Shown: positions 16,016 to 25,177 of the stretch, piece after piece
Layout: the number at the start of each line of letters is the position of its first letter
Position numbering within the stretch: position 1 is the stretch's first letter
Assembly (NCBI RefSeq): GCF_015999465.1
Contig: NZ_CP065534.1
Coordinates: 3,410,001 to 3,474,000, forward strand
Direction: 5' to 3'
Source: Lonsdalea populi
GTDB lineage: Bacteria > Pseudomonadota > Gammaproteobacteria > Enterobacterales > Enterobacteriaceae
DNA: 64,000 bases
The notes under the pieces: generated by a model
The model's database searches: none
The model's input: only the letters and a program-made list of their open reading frames with translations
What the model was told of the DNA's origin: nothing
Position numbers and translations under genes: made by a program

Positions 16016-16047
16016 GCGCCCGCCCCTTTTTTGGGAGGGGCGGGCGC
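16016..16047. terminator. Strong GC hairpin, probable terminator
   Basis: gcgcccgcccc (16016-16026) and ggggcgggcgc (16037-16047) form an 11-bp all-GC stem with a T-rich loop. It is placed between the convergent toxin gene and the broken XRE gene. It lacks a long T run, so intrinsic termination is only probable. Confidence 0.45.
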
Positions 16048-16056
16048 TCCGTGGCT

Positions 16057-16284
16057 CTATGAAGATGGATTTTCCTTCGTGTCGTAAAACGACAGGATCA
16101 TTTCTGCCAAATCATCTTCTACCGTATAAAAATAACAGGCCGGAACATGCAGTACAGCAGCCAGTCGGCACGCCAGCTCAAAATCTGGCGTGTGAATCCC
16201 ACGCTCATATTGATTCATGCGAGCGCTGGCCATCGCTTCGTCTATCCCGGCAAGAATCCCTAAGCTCTCGATAAAAACCGGCTT
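16057..16284 (-). pseudogene. Broken XRE-family regulator
   Basis: The minus strand encodes ESLGILAGIDEAMASARMNQ followed by YERGIHTPDFELACRLAAVL and VPACYFYTVEDDLAEMIL, a clear XRE helix-turn-helix. A TGA (16285-16287) stops the frame just upstream. The normal start region (MKAGFYREL-like) is in another frame nearby. It looks like a frameshift near the 5' end; an internal ATG at 16233 would lack the first helices. Confidence 0.65.
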
Positions 16285-16367
16285 TCATACCACTAAGTAA
16301 CTCTTAGTAAATGCGGAAGAATTAGTACGTATAGTTACCTGACATCTTAATAAATAAGGAAGAAGGT

Positions 16368-16634
16368 ATGACTACGTATAACGACTGGCATCAGGCGGAT
16401 ATCATCGCCGGCTTGCGCAAGAAAGGCACCACGCTGGCCTCGCTATCCCGTTCTGCGGGACTCAGTTCTTCCACACTGGCGAATGTGCTGGTACGTCCCT
16501 GGCCGAAGGGGGAATGGCTGGTTGCCACCGCACTGGACAAACATCCCGCTGAAATCTGGCCCAGCCGCTATTTTGATGAAGCGGGTACATTGATTGACAG
16601 AAAACGTCGTATCAGGCAGGAAAGGGGTAAATAG
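16368..16634 (+). CDS. Ner/Nlp-like winged helix DNA-binding regulator
   Basis: 88 residues with GGAAGAAGG before ATG 16368. DWHQADIIAGLRKKGTTLAS, SRSAGLSSSTLANVL and ALDKHPAEIWPSRYF match the Mu Ner / Nlp (SfsB) family, small repressors of mobile elements. It is transcribed towards the convergent primase and probably controls island genes. Confidence 0.8.
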   Translation: MTTYNDWHQADIIAGLRKKGTTLASLSRSAGLSSSTLANVLVRPWPKGEWLVATALDKHPAEIWPSRYFDEAGTLIDRKRRIRQERGK

Positions 16635-16857
16635 CGTTCATGCTGGTAAAGCGGTTTTCTGTGCTGATGCCCCCACCTTGCCCCCACTTTACCGCGTAAT
16701 ACGCTTCCCCCACCGGATGATGGAGGGGGAAAAATAAATCATTGATATACAGCAAGTTAACTATTCTCCCCCACTTAGGGTATATAGGCATCCGGGAAGT
16801 GGGGGACGTCGCCAGATACCATAACCTGATACCCGGCATCCCCCACATCTCCCCCGT

Positions 16858-18903
16858 TTATTCCCCCACGTTATCGCGTTTTGATAATGGCACGATGTTT
16901 TCACCATCCAGTGCGATCAGGTCATCCTTGACGAGTTTATCCAGCCAGCGGGTAAACTTTTTGGAGACATCAAACCCCATCGCCCGCATATCGTCACGCA
17001 CCAGTGCGCGGGTGCAGCCGTCGCCACTGGCCGTGCGCGAGCGGATCGCTTCCCACAGCGCCACATGGTTATCCGTCAGCCGGGTGATCCCACTGAGCGC
17101 CGGGTCAGCGTCGGTCGGGTCATCGCGGACCTCCCGGCCTTCATCCCTAAGAACCAGCGACGTGACCGGCTCGCCGTCATCGTCCACGTACAGATTTACC
17201 GCCGTCAGGTCGTAGGCCCGGCGTGGCGGCTCTTCGGCGTCCTTCATTTTGGTGCAGGTCAGGATCAGCGCCTGCCCGTCGGCCTCGCGGCGCACATTAA
17301 ACTCCACGTCCAGCGCAGCCCGGAAGGCGCTGGAGCCGCGAGCGCCTTTGTCCTGATCTTTGCCGGAGTGATGAATAATCAGTACCGTGGCCTGCGTGGC
17401 CGCCTTGATGTAGTCGCACCCCTGAATAAACGCCCCCATGTCTTTAGCGGCGTTTTCATCCGAACCGCCAAAGCAGCGGGCCAGTGTATCCAGAATGATC
17501 AGCCGTACCGCCATCCCGGTGGCGGCCTGCACGTCATGGGCGGCCTTGATCACCTGCTCCACGCTGTCGGGACTGGCCGGGAATACCGGGCAGTCAACGC
17601 GGTAGAGCGCATCGATCGGGCTACGGTCGTTCAGCGTTTCCTCCCACGCCCGAATCCGGCGCGGTACGCCGATCCCGCCTTCACCCACCACATAAATCAC
17701 TGCGCCCTGTGTGACTGGTCGGTTGGCCCACGGCTTCCCGGTGGCGATATGGCACGCCCAGGAAACAGCCAGAAAGGATTTATACGACCCGCTGGCACCG
17801 TAAGCACTGGCAACCGCGCCGCTCGGCAGGTAGCCCTTGATCAGGTAATCCTGTCGGGTATCAAACCCTTCCGAGCCTTTACGCAGTGGCAGGGCAGAGG
17901 AAAATGCCGTGACAGGAGACAGCCCGGCGTCAGGCAACGGGGCCGGGCTGATAACGGCAGGCCGGGTAAGCTGACGCCGGAATGCGGCTTTGGTGGCTTC
18001 CATGCCGTGCCGCTGGCGAAAATCATCCCAGTCGCAGGCGGTATCGGTCGGCGGCAGGGATACCCAGCCGTCAACGGCCTGCGCCGCTTTCTCCGCCATC
18101 AGTTTTCCGGTGTTGGCCGCGCCATCCGGGTGAATATCGTTATCCCCGGCCAGAATCAGGCAGCACTGGGGATAACGCGCCCTGAATGCCTGCGCGACGT
18201 TCAGCAGGTTATTAGCCGATACCGCCGCCACCACATGGCATGACGAGCACTGTTGCAGAGTGAGCGCTGTGGCATACCCTTCGGTGATAATCAGCTTCGA
18301 CGGCTCCGGGCCGTGGTTGACCGGAATAAACGCCCCTTTCAACTGTGTGCCGGGATACAACCGCTTTTCACCGCCGGGCGTGATCAGTTGCGCCCCTGCC
18401 AGTTCACCGGAGGTGCGGAACATCGGCAACAGTAGCGATCCTTCGCCAAACCGGACACGCCCGATGGTCATTGCCTGTGCGGCAGTCAGCAGCATCGCCA
18501 GTGTCATCAGCCCTCTGGCTTTCAGATATGGGCTTTCCCCGGTGTTCGCGGCAGCCATCAGCGCCTTGATGCGCTCTGCCAGCGGGCGGGGATCAACCGC
18601 CTTTTCTTTGGCGGGCGGTGTTTCACTGGCTGATGACGCCAGTGCCGTCACCACTCTGGCCGCTTCCGCGATGTCACACCGCCTGACGCGGGCGACCAGA
18701 TCCAGACCATCACCGTGGCCGCAATGATTGCAGAACCAGGTGCCACGCCCACGCTTATCATCAAAGCGGAAGCGATCTTTTCCACCGCAGACAGGGCAAG
18801 GGCCATGCTGGCCCCCGGCAGGAAAGTAGATATCTAATGCCGCCAGAATCGACGGCCAGCGGTGGCGGGATTGTGCAACACTTTCCGAGACAAACTTACT
18901 CAT
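16858..18903 (-). CDS. P4-like primase-helicase (zinc finger, Toprim, RepA-type ATPase)
   Basis: 681 residues from ATG 18903, which overlaps the upstream stop (ATGAGTAA). The N-terminal zinc ribbon is CPVCGGKDRFRF...WFCNHCGHGDG. A Toprim fold follows, with IITEGYATALTLQ and AGDNDIH. The C-terminal RecA-like domain has P-loop GASGSYKS and hydrophobic-Asp LIILDTLARCFGG. It should prime and unwind DNA to replicate the excised element. It differs from P4 alpha in using a RepA/AAA_25-type motor. A long antisense open frame over it is a GC artefact. Confidence 0.88.
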   Translation of the reverse strand: MSKFVSESVAQSRHRWPSILAALDIYFPAGGQHGPCPVCGGKDRFRFDDKRGRGTWFCNHCGHGDGLDLVARVRRCDIAEAARVVTALASSASETPPAKEKAVDPRPLAERIKALMAAANTGESPYLKARGLMTLAMLLTAAQAMTIGRVRFGEGSLLLPMFRTSGELAGAQLITPGGEKRLYPGTQLKGAFIPVNHGPEPSKLIITEGYATALTLQQCSSCHVVAAVSANNLLNVAQAFRARYPQCCLILAGDNDIHPDGAANTGKLMAEKAAQAVDGWVSLPPTDTACDWDDFRQRHGMEATKAAFRRQLTRPAVISPAPLPDAGLSPVTAFSSALPLRKGSEGFDTRQDYLIKGYLPSGAVASAYGASGSYKSFLAVSWACHIATGKPWANRPVTQGAVIYVVGEGGIGVPRRIRAWEETLNDRSPIDALYRVDCPVFPASPDSVEQVIKAAHDVQAATGMAVRLIILDTLARCFGGSDENAAKDMGAFIQGCDYIKAATQATVLIIHHSGKDQDKGARGSSAFRAALDVEFNVRREADGQALILTCTKMKDAEEPPRRAYDLTAVNLYVDDDGEPVTSLVLRDEGREVRDDPTDADPALSGITRLTDNHVALWEAIRSRTASGDGCTRALVRDDMRAMGFDVSKKFTRWLDKLVKDDLIALDGENIVPLSKRDNVGE

Positions 18904-19072
18904 TGTCCGGCACCTCCGCATCCAGCGTGTCATTCAGCAGGTTAAGCCGCTCCCATAAGATGAACATCAGCAGCTCTTTGGCAACGGGGTTTTCCAGCTC
19001 AATGATGGCGTAGGCCAGCACCCGGCAGTGATCGGCGATCTCTTCCAGTAACAGCGGTGTGGGGTTATACAT
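18896..19072 (-). CDS. Small island protein upstream of the primase, function unknown
   Basis: 58 residues from ATG 19072, chosen because GGAGG lies 6 bp upstream. It is acidic and helical (LLLEEIADHCRVLAYAIIELENP). The frame stays open to 19432, where it reads TTREIGVSGGSYHN, the signature of phage Ash annotations. That part probably reflects the structured CI-like RNA, not a long protein. I assign no function. Confidence 0.55.
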   Translation of the reverse strand: MYNPTPLLLEEIADHCRVLAYAIIELENPVAKELLMFILWERLNLLNDTLDAEVPDNE

Positions 19073-19143
19073 AGCGCACCTCCACAAGAGAGGTGAAAGA
19101 TTGCAGGCAGGAATAGCTAAGGGTCGTAGCCATAAGGCAGCCT

Positions 19144-19382
19144 CCAGACTGTAGCAATTGTGATAGCTACCACCAGAGACGCCAATCTCGCGGGTGGTAG
19201 CCCGTGCGAGGTTGGCGTTACCGGACAGTCTGGCTACCGGCCTTCCTTGCGGAAGCCCCGCACGAGCCACCATTGAAGGTACAGCTCGACGCTTGCCTGC
19301 AAAAAAATACGCACAATGTGCGTATTCAGGCACCAGACTATTGTTCGGAACGCCAATTCCGGCTACGGATTTTGCCGTAGCC
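19144..19382 (-). ncRNA. Candidate P4 CI-like regulatory RNA region
   Basis: Nested inverted repeats fill this gap: ccagactgt (19144-19152) / acagtctgg (19225-19233); ctaccacc (19167-19174) / ggtggtag (19193-19200); gccaatctcgc (19181-19191) / gcgaggttggc (19206-19216); and ggctacgg (19361-19368) / ccgtagcc (19375-19382). P4 phages control their replication operon by such an untranslated, antisense-type immunity RNA upstream of the primase. Strand and function are inferred from that parallel. Confidence 0.5.
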
Positions 19383-19428
19383 CGCGCAGTATAGCCCAAT
19401 TTGCCCGCCAGAAGAAAAGCTGAATGAC

Positions 19429-19632
19429 TCATTTGCGCCCCTCCGCCCGCTGACGGATACGCTCGGCAATCCAGTCGTTGATTTCACTCTCCACCCAGGC
19501 GACAGAACGTGCGCCCAGCTTCACCGGCTGGGGGAACTCGCCACGATCGATCAGGTAATAGATCCAGGATTTTTTGAGGCTGGTTTTTTTCATCACATCG
19601 GGCAAACGCAACAGAGTGAGATTGGACATCAT
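19429..19632 (-). CDS. alpA: AlpA-family regulator
   Basis: 67 residues (first or second ATG). LLRLPDVMKKTSLKKSWIYY, LIDRGEFPQPVKLGARSVAW and ESEINDWIAERI are a textbook AlpA / Excisionase-like winged helix. AlpA proteins switch on integrase or excisionase genes of P4-like elements. Its start overlaps the stop of the recombinase gene, so they are co-transcribed. Confidence 0.9.
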   Translation of the reverse strand: MMSNLTLLRLPDVMKKTSLKKSWIYYLIDRGEFPQPVKLGARSVAWVESEINDWIAERIRQRAEGRK

Positions 19633-20513
19633 TACGCCTCCTCCTGACGGGTGTAGACACGTTCAACATAACGGCCACGGCCATCGCCATGACCCAAATC
19701 CATCGACACCAGCGCCCGTGCCTCCTGACGGCTAAACCCGTCGGCAAGGTAGAAACGCATGGCATCCTGCGCCCATGCATAGCGCAGGCTGTGGGGGGAG
19801 TGCGGGCCGGTCAGGCCGAGGCGGGTAGTACGAGCACGCCAGAAATTCATGGCGGTTTTCAAATCCGGTTTATTGATGAGTTTGCCGTTGCGGTTGTCGG
19901 CGATGACAAGTGCCTCACGCACAGCAGCAAGTACCGCTGCGCTGTCCAGCACGCGGGTTTCACGCGGTCGCCCGCCTTTGGTGCCAAACACGACAGTGAG
20001 CCGGTCAGCCTGCCGGATCAGTTGCTGCTCCCAGCGCTTGAGCGAGGCGCAACACTGCACCGCTTCCTGCGAACGCAACCCCAGCAGCCGGGCAAGCTGG
20101 AGCGCACAGGCCAGACCGACATCTTCCCGGCGGGCGGACTCCAGCACGGACTGATAGAGCGCATCCGGGATGGCATATTTAGTGCCTGCCCGGCTGGCAC
20201 CACCCAGCCCCAGCGCCTGATTGCTCAGGCGGGGATCATCCACCAGTTTTCCCCGGCCTGCCAGACGCAGCACGCTGCGCAAGGCGGACATCTCGTTATG
20301 CAGCGTGCGTAAAGCCATGCCCTGAGAGCGGCGGGCCGCCACATAGCTTTCGATATGCCGGGCTTTAACGTGCTGTACGCTGCGCACCTGAATGTTGAGT
20401 GCCAGCAGATGACGGCACAAACGCTCAACAATACGGAGGCGATCATGAACCGTTTTATGGCTGCCACCCGCCTGTTTCGCCCATGTTTTCATTTCACGAC
20501 TGAGTTTTGTCAT
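19632..20513 (-). CDS. Tyrosine recombinase-like integrase-domain protein (second recombinase of the island)
   Basis: 293 residues. An N-terminal SAM-like domain (about 10-100) precedes a catalytic domain with Arg in LLGLRSQEAVQ, Lys in FGTKGGRPRE, HSLRYAWAQ as the His-x-x-Arg box, and DLGHGDGRGRYVERVY for the second His/Tyr. It belongs to the phage-integrase group often seen beside alpA in enterobacterial islands. As the island already has a P4-type integrase at the tRNA, this one may act in excision or on another site. Confidence 0.78.
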   Translation of the reverse strand: MTKLSREMKTWAKQAGGSHKTVHDRLRIVERLCRHLLALNIQVRSVQHVKARHIESYVAARRSQGMALRTLHNEMSALRSVLRLAGRGKLVDDPRLSNQALGLGGASRAGTKYAIPDALYQSVLESARREDVGLACALQLARLLGLRSQEAVQCCASLKRWEQQLIRQADRLTVVFGTKGGRPRETRVLDSAAVLAAVREALVIADNRNGKLINKPDLKTAMNFWRARTTRLGLTGPHSPHSLRYAWAQDAMRFYLADGFSRQEARALVSMDLGHGDGRGRYVERVYTRQEEA

Positions 20514-21679
20514 GCTCTTATCTCGACTTCAGCCCTTCGGCGCATGGCTGCTATGCAGAGTCGGTGCTCTGCCTGAACGATACCTGTGCGCCGGAGGGCT
20601 TGGGTTTTGTTGAGGTATCGGGGGTTCGGTGATGCACACAGTGCAACCGCTGTTCACACAGTCATACCCCCAGGCAAATCGCCTGCCTCGGTATCGATCC
20701 AGAATGCTTTTAAACACAATGAGGCGCGAAAACGGTGGTGTCAGAATGTTGACACGCAGCGCAAACGGCCATGAGTAAAGTCGAGAAAGACGTCAGTGCG
20801 CGGCGTCACTTTCACCTGCTTGCGCGGTAAAAGTGACGCCGGGTGAAAGCGTGACAGGCGGATACAGCCCTGATGCATTACGGCATCATGCGGTACAACC
20901 CGCACGTTCACACGTACAGATGGCAATCGTTGGGACGAGTAAAATCGAAGTTGCACGCTAACGTGAACTTACGAGAGTAAGCGCCAGTTAAGTCGCTTAG
21001 TATGTGAAATCACTACAACGATAAACGTTGCAGCTACAAGCCAGTGTCCTACGGTACGGGAAAACCGCGCTCTGGCTGGGTATAGTATAAGTGAAGCATT
21101 TTACGCCGCCCGGCAAGCCGGTTATGGGTAAAACTTAGGGCCCAATGGGCTATGGTTTAGTTTAACTGACCTTCATCGTCACGCTCGTAACGGCGCTCAA
21201 ACTACCTGACGACATCTGCTCCCAAAGGCTGGCAGATTTACCGCGCTTCTTCATCACGCTCTCTTCCTTGCAGGCGATGGAAGAGTAACAGTACCGGTGT
21301 GGTCGCCCGAAGGCGTCAGTCTCAGACCACGCTCCATTCCCTATGACTTTGGCGTTGTGACCACCCGAAGGCGTTTCTCACGGGTCACTCGTATCATCCT
21401 GATACTGGAAACATTGGTGGCTGTCATCGACAGCGGTGTTGCGTGGATAAAATTACGACAGTTTTGGTGGGATTTCAAGGGGGTGTTTTATCTCAAGGGA
21501 GCATCATAGAAATACGGCAAGAAAAATACGAAATGAGAACAACTCGAATATATAACCCCCTTTAATTTACCCCTAAAAAACTCTATTGATGTTAAATATA
21601 TTCGCATAACCACACCAATATTTTAAAAGCCCACCTTTAATTGTAAAAAAGAGGTGTCAAAAACACCTCTTAGAACCAA
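20514..21679. other. 1.1 kb gene-free, structured part of the island
   Basis: Short open frames here have no recognisable product. Two things stand out: an extended dyad at 20802-20848 (ggcgtcacttt / aaagtgacgcc plus ttcacc / ggtgaa) and a pair of related stem-loops at 21299-21388. It may hold the replication origin or small RNAs of the element, but nothing proves this. Confidence 0.4.
21299..21388. ncRNA. Two tandem related stem-loops
   Basis: gtggtc (21299-21304) / gaccac (21325-21330) and gtgacc (21357-21362) / ggtcac (21383-21388) each enclose a shared internal motif, cccgaaggcgt. The outer stems differ by compensating changes while the inner motif is kept, which is the mark of conserved RNA structure. 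The family is unknown. Confidence 0.4.
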
Positions 21680-22627
21680 TCACAAAATATGATGCATTAA
21701 TTCGAAGTGATGTTTTATTGATAGTTTTTTAATATATGCCAGATTCGTATTGTTATTTGGAGTATTGTAAATAGAAATTAATTCATTGCAAGACGTTGAC
21801 CATGCAAGTATATCTGGCCTTGTATTTTTAATAAACCCATCTAATTTCTCCAAAGCCTCATCAATTAAGATTGCAACATCTTCATACGTAGTTCTCGGAT
21901 CAGAAAGAAAATGGTGAATTGAAATATCAGGCACAATCAGATTATCATATGTAATATGTATAGCCGCTGTTACCGCTTGTCCACCACCCTCAGAAAAATG
22001 ATCTCCAACTATAGAGAAATCGCCAAAACCTTGAAAGCCAAGGCTTACATAATTAGCATGTAAATCAGAAAAAAATTCAATTATATTATTTGCATACCCT
22101 GCATTTGTAGAGGTACGCCTTAATCCATCTCGAATCAAAACCTTATTAGCCTGACCAAAAGAAGAAATATAGTGAGAACTGCATCCCCCATCAATAAAAA
22201 CATTATTTAAAAATAAAGGATCGCTAAGTTGAAGGTTAAGCAACTGAGATGGGTTGGAATAACTTCCAAAATGAATTATAGATTTAGAAAATTGTGAATA
22301 AGAATTAAAAAAAGCAGCAAGCTGGTTAGCCCCTGTATTATCATCAACAATAAAACCCAATTCAACATTAGGGTTTATATCAATGGAACCCTGAATTAAC
22401 TCTTCCAATGCACGATGATTATTTTTAATCTCACCACACTTAGGGTTTATAATCAGAATAACTCGCGCATTCTGATTACAAGCATCCCTCAAACAACTGT
22501 AAAGATCACGAGTACTTTCTCTTACTGGTTCAACGATAACAGCCATATTTTTCTGAACTATCTTTGAAAGACTTGCTCTAACTGCTAACAACTCATACTG
22601 CTTTCCTCTCAAATAACAATAATACAC
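21680..22627 (-). CDS. sce7725-family protein
   Basis: 315 residues from GTG 22627, preceded by AAAGGAGAT. The opening MYYCYLRGKQYELLAVR is the hallmark of the sce7725 family, which is nearly always paired with sce7726. No catalytic motif is obvious: alternating hydrophobic strands and helices (AVIVEPV, VILIINPK, ELGFIVDD) suggest a barrel or Rossmann-like fold. It follows the sce7726 gene by 18 bp and is much AT-richer than the chromosome. The biochemical role is unknown; a defence or nucleic-acid function is suggested by its partner. Confidence 0.78.
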   Translation of the reverse strand: MYYCYLRGKQYELLAVRASLSKIVQKNMAVIVEPVRESTRDLYSCLRDACNQNARVILIINPKCGEIKNNHRALEELIQGSIDINPNVELGFIVDDNTGANQLAAFFNSYSQFSKSIIHFGSYSNPSQLLNLQLSDPLFLNNVFIDGGCSSHYISSFGQANKVLIRDGLRRTSTNAGYANNIIEFFSDLHANYVSLGFQGFGDFSIVGDHFSEGGGQAVTAAIHITYDNLIVPDISIHHFLSDPRTTYEDVAILIDEALEKLDGFIKNTRPDILAWSTSCNELISIYNTPNNNTNLAYIKKLSIKHHFELMHHIL

Positions 22628-22645
22628 GCCGTATCTCCTTTTATT

Positions 22646-23494
22646 TTAACATATTGTTTCTCTTATATTTTCCCTTAAACTCAATAGAGATTTCCGGTTT
22701 AAGCGAAGATTCAAAAGAGTAGCCAAAAGTGATTGAGGTAAGGCACGGAAATTTTCCTTTTCAAATTTCTCAAGGGATCGGCTTCTCAACATTTCTATCA
22801 TTTCAGCATATGCAGTTTCGGTACTAAGGTTAAGAAAAACACTTCTACATATTTCTTTTATTTCTGCCGCCCGCCCTGATGGTTTAGCACCTATAATTTT
22901 CTCATATAAAGAGATATATTCCGTGGGTTTAAAGCAGTTAAACATTTTATCTTTAGATAGCCCAGAAATATTTGAATTAGCTATTCTTTCATATTTTAAA
23001 ACATTACAACCACTCAAAGTTATTACGCCTGTATCTTCATCAATCAATGCTAATGCTTGGCTTAGTTTTTGTGCAGGAATGACTAAATATACAAACTCAA
23101 AAACTTCTTTATAGACAGTTAATTGCTCATGCAGTCGTTCAAATGAATCCAGTTCTGTTTTTATTTCATATGCAGTTGATGTCTTATTAAAAATCGCAAC
23201 ATCAGCAATACAGCCATTTACTTTGAATTCATTCACATAACTTACTTTGTTGAATTTATGATAACCTTTTATTATTTTTTTTGCTATTTCATTCTTATAA
23301 ACATACTCATTTCTATATTTCTTCTGCAGCAGCTTGTAAATCTCATCATAAATAAAAAAAATAGGCTTATCTTCCAAATCATTTGAAGGATAACTTCCCC
23401 TTAAAATCTCTTTAAACAAATCAGCTCTATTCTTTTGAGCGATCTCTAAAATAACCGCCCTACTAAATATTCTACTAATAGTTTGATAATCCAT
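22646..23494 (-). CDS. sce7726-family protein, PD-(D/E)XK nuclease-like
   Basis: 282 residues from ATG 23494 (AGGAAG upstream). The core NEFKVNGCIADVAIFNKTST AYEIKTELDSF carries D and E-x-K of the PD-(D/E)XK nuclease fold, then VYLVIPAQKL. First gene of a two-gene operon with sce7725. Low GC, like its partner, marks both as recent cargo. I read it as a probable restriction- or defence-type nuclease, but no activity is known to me for this family. Confidence 0.78.
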   Translation of the reverse strand: MDYQTISRIFSRAVILEIAQKNRADLFKEILRGSYPSNDLEDKPIFFIYDEIYKLLQKKYRNEYVYKNEIAKKIIKGYHKFNKVSYVNEFKVNGCIADVAIFNKTSTAYEIKTELDSFERLHEQLTVYKEVFEFVYLVIPAQKLSQALALIDEDTGVITLSGCNVLKYERIANSNISGLSKDKMFNCFKPTEYISLYEKIIGAKPSGRAAEIKEICRSVFLNLSTETAYAEMIEMLRSRSLEKFEKENFRALPQSLLATLLNLRLNRKSLLSLRENIRETIC

Positions 23495-23695
23495 TGCACT
23501 TCCTACTTAAATCCTTAAGCATTACTTAAAAACATTAATAACACTTATACAAAAAGGATTGATTGTTTTTTATATTAAAAAAAGATAAAAATCAACATAA
23601 TTTTTATTCATGACGACTGCTGTTATACCACAAAAAACACACAACAACCAACTTAACCATCTGATTAATTTAGAATAAAACGAAGTTAATTAAAT

Positions 23696-24958
23696 TTATT
23701 TATTGTGAGCTTTCGCGAAATCATAAGCAGTGATACGCCCCTCATAATTAGCATCTAAATAATCCGCCCACCACTGTACCATTAACCGCCGCTCATCCAG
23801 ATACTCAGAAGTGTGAGTGTAAGCCGCCCGGACATTGTTCCGCTCAGAATGACTTAGCTGACGCTCTATCGCGTCGTCACTCCACAGGCCAGATTCCCCT
23901 AACGCGCCTCGCGCCATCGTTCTGAAACCGTGTCCGCAAACTTCGGTTTGCGTATCGTAACCCATTGCTCGCAGCGCGTTATTGACCGTGTTTTCGCTCA
24001 TCACTTTTTCCGGGTCATGATCACCCGGGAAAAGGCATTTGTTGTCACCGCTAATTGCCTTTAACTGCTCCAGCAGCGCTACAGCCTGACGACTGAGCGG
24101 CACGATGTGCTCTTCCTTCATCTTCATGCCACGATAGGAGTAACGCACACCTTTGATCGCTTCCCGCTGTGCCGGAACCCGCCAGTAAGCCTTATCAAAA
24201 TCAAACTCCCGCCATTGGGCAAAACGAAGCTCACTGGAACGTACAAACGTCAGCAACGTGAGTTCGACTGCGATACGTGTCATCTGGCGGCCACGATAAG
24301 CCGCAAGACGTGACAGGAACTCATGAAGACGTTCCGGCGGCAAGGCGGGATAGTGTCGTGCTTTCGTCGTCGTTAATGCCCCGCTCATGTCACTGGCCGG
24401 GTTAGAGTCAATATAATCGTTCTGCACGGCATAGCGCATAATCGCCGTAACACGCTGTTGCAGGCGTTGTGCCACATCATGCTTGCCGCTGGCATCCACC
24501 GCTTTTATCGGCGCTAACAGATGGCTGGTTTTGAGTTTACGGATATCTGCCGTGCCAATATGCGGAAAAATGTACAGTTCAAGATAACGCATCACCCGTG
24601 CGCGGTGATAATCGCCCCAGCGCTTGTTGCTGGCGTGCCACTGCCGGGCGATAGTCTCAAAGGTATACGCCCCCGCAGTTTCAGCCTGTGCCTCTTTTTG
24701 TTCAGCCTTTGGGTCAATACCTTGCACCAGCAGCTTTTTAGCTTCATCACGTTTAGCGCGAGCCTCAGCCAGGGTGACTGTCGGCCAAACACCAAAAGCC
24801 AGCCGGTCTTCTTTCTTGTCATCTGGACGCCGATACTTCATGCGCCAGTATTTTGAACCGCGTGGGGTAATCTCAAGGTATAAGCCGCCCCCATCCGCCA
24901 TCTTGTAGGTTTTCTCTTTGGGCTTGGCAGTCTCGACCTGACGGGCATTGAGCTTCAT
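23696..24958 (-). CDS. P4-type tyrosine integrase of the leuX island
   Basis: 420 residues with the DUF4102 arm-binding domain at the N-terminus (KEKTYKMADGGGLYLEITPRG), a core-binding domain, and catalytic Arg in FVRSSELRFAQW, HGFRTMARG and the Tyr in RAAYTHTSEY. It lies ~220 bp from leuX and reads away from it, the usual P4 arrangement. It should join the 3' end of the tRNA gene to the element's attP. Confidence 0.93.
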   Translation of the reverse strand: MKLNARQVETAKPKEKTYKMADGGGLYLEITPRGSKYWRMKYRRPDDKKEDRLAFGVWPTVTLAEARAKRDEAKKLLVQGIDPKAEQKEAQAETAGAYTFETIARQWHASNKRWGDYHRARVMRYLELYIFPHIGTADIRKLKTSHLLAPIKAVDASGKHDVAQRLQQRVTAIMRYAVQNDYIDSNPASDMSGALTTTKARHYPALPPERLHEFLSRLAAYRGRQMTRIAVELTLLTFVRSSELRFAQWREFDFDKAYWRVPAQREAIKGVRYSYRGMKMKEEHIVPLSRQAVALLEQLKAISGDNKCLFPGDHDPEKVMSENTVNNALRAMGYDTQTEVCGHGFRTMARGALGESGLWSDDAIERQLSHSERNNVRAAYTHTSEYLDERRLMVQWWADYLDANYEGRITAYDFAKAHNK

Positions 24959-25138
24959 TTTGGGGGCACATATCTTATCGAAGTGGAGATGCCCCCGATT
25001 ATGCCCCCAACAACCGCTGGATTACAACGGATGCAAAAAGACCGCTGTGGAAAAAACGCACAATCCACCCAGACAATAAAATCAGATTAAATCGTTATTT
25101 AACAATGATATATGGAAGTCACTGGACGATAGCGGACA

Positions 25139-25163
25139 CAAAAAAAGCCACCCGAAGGTGGCT
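25139..25163 (-). terminator. Terminator now downstream of leuX
   Basis: Stem agccacc (25146-25152) / ggtggct (25157-25163) with a CGAA loop and a T run on the minus strand. It lies on the island side of the attachment repeat, so the island supplied leuX with a new terminator. Confidence 0.8.
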
Positions 25164-25177
25164 TGATTTTTGAATTT

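Noticed and set aside
17065..18243. 392-codon open frame antisense to the island primase-helicase
   Set aside because: The primase motifs lie on the minus strand; the plus-strand frame has none.
18896..19432. 178-residue Ash-like protein
   Set aside because: The upper part coincides with nested RNA-like repeats and lacks a ribosome site; only the last 58 codons have a good start.
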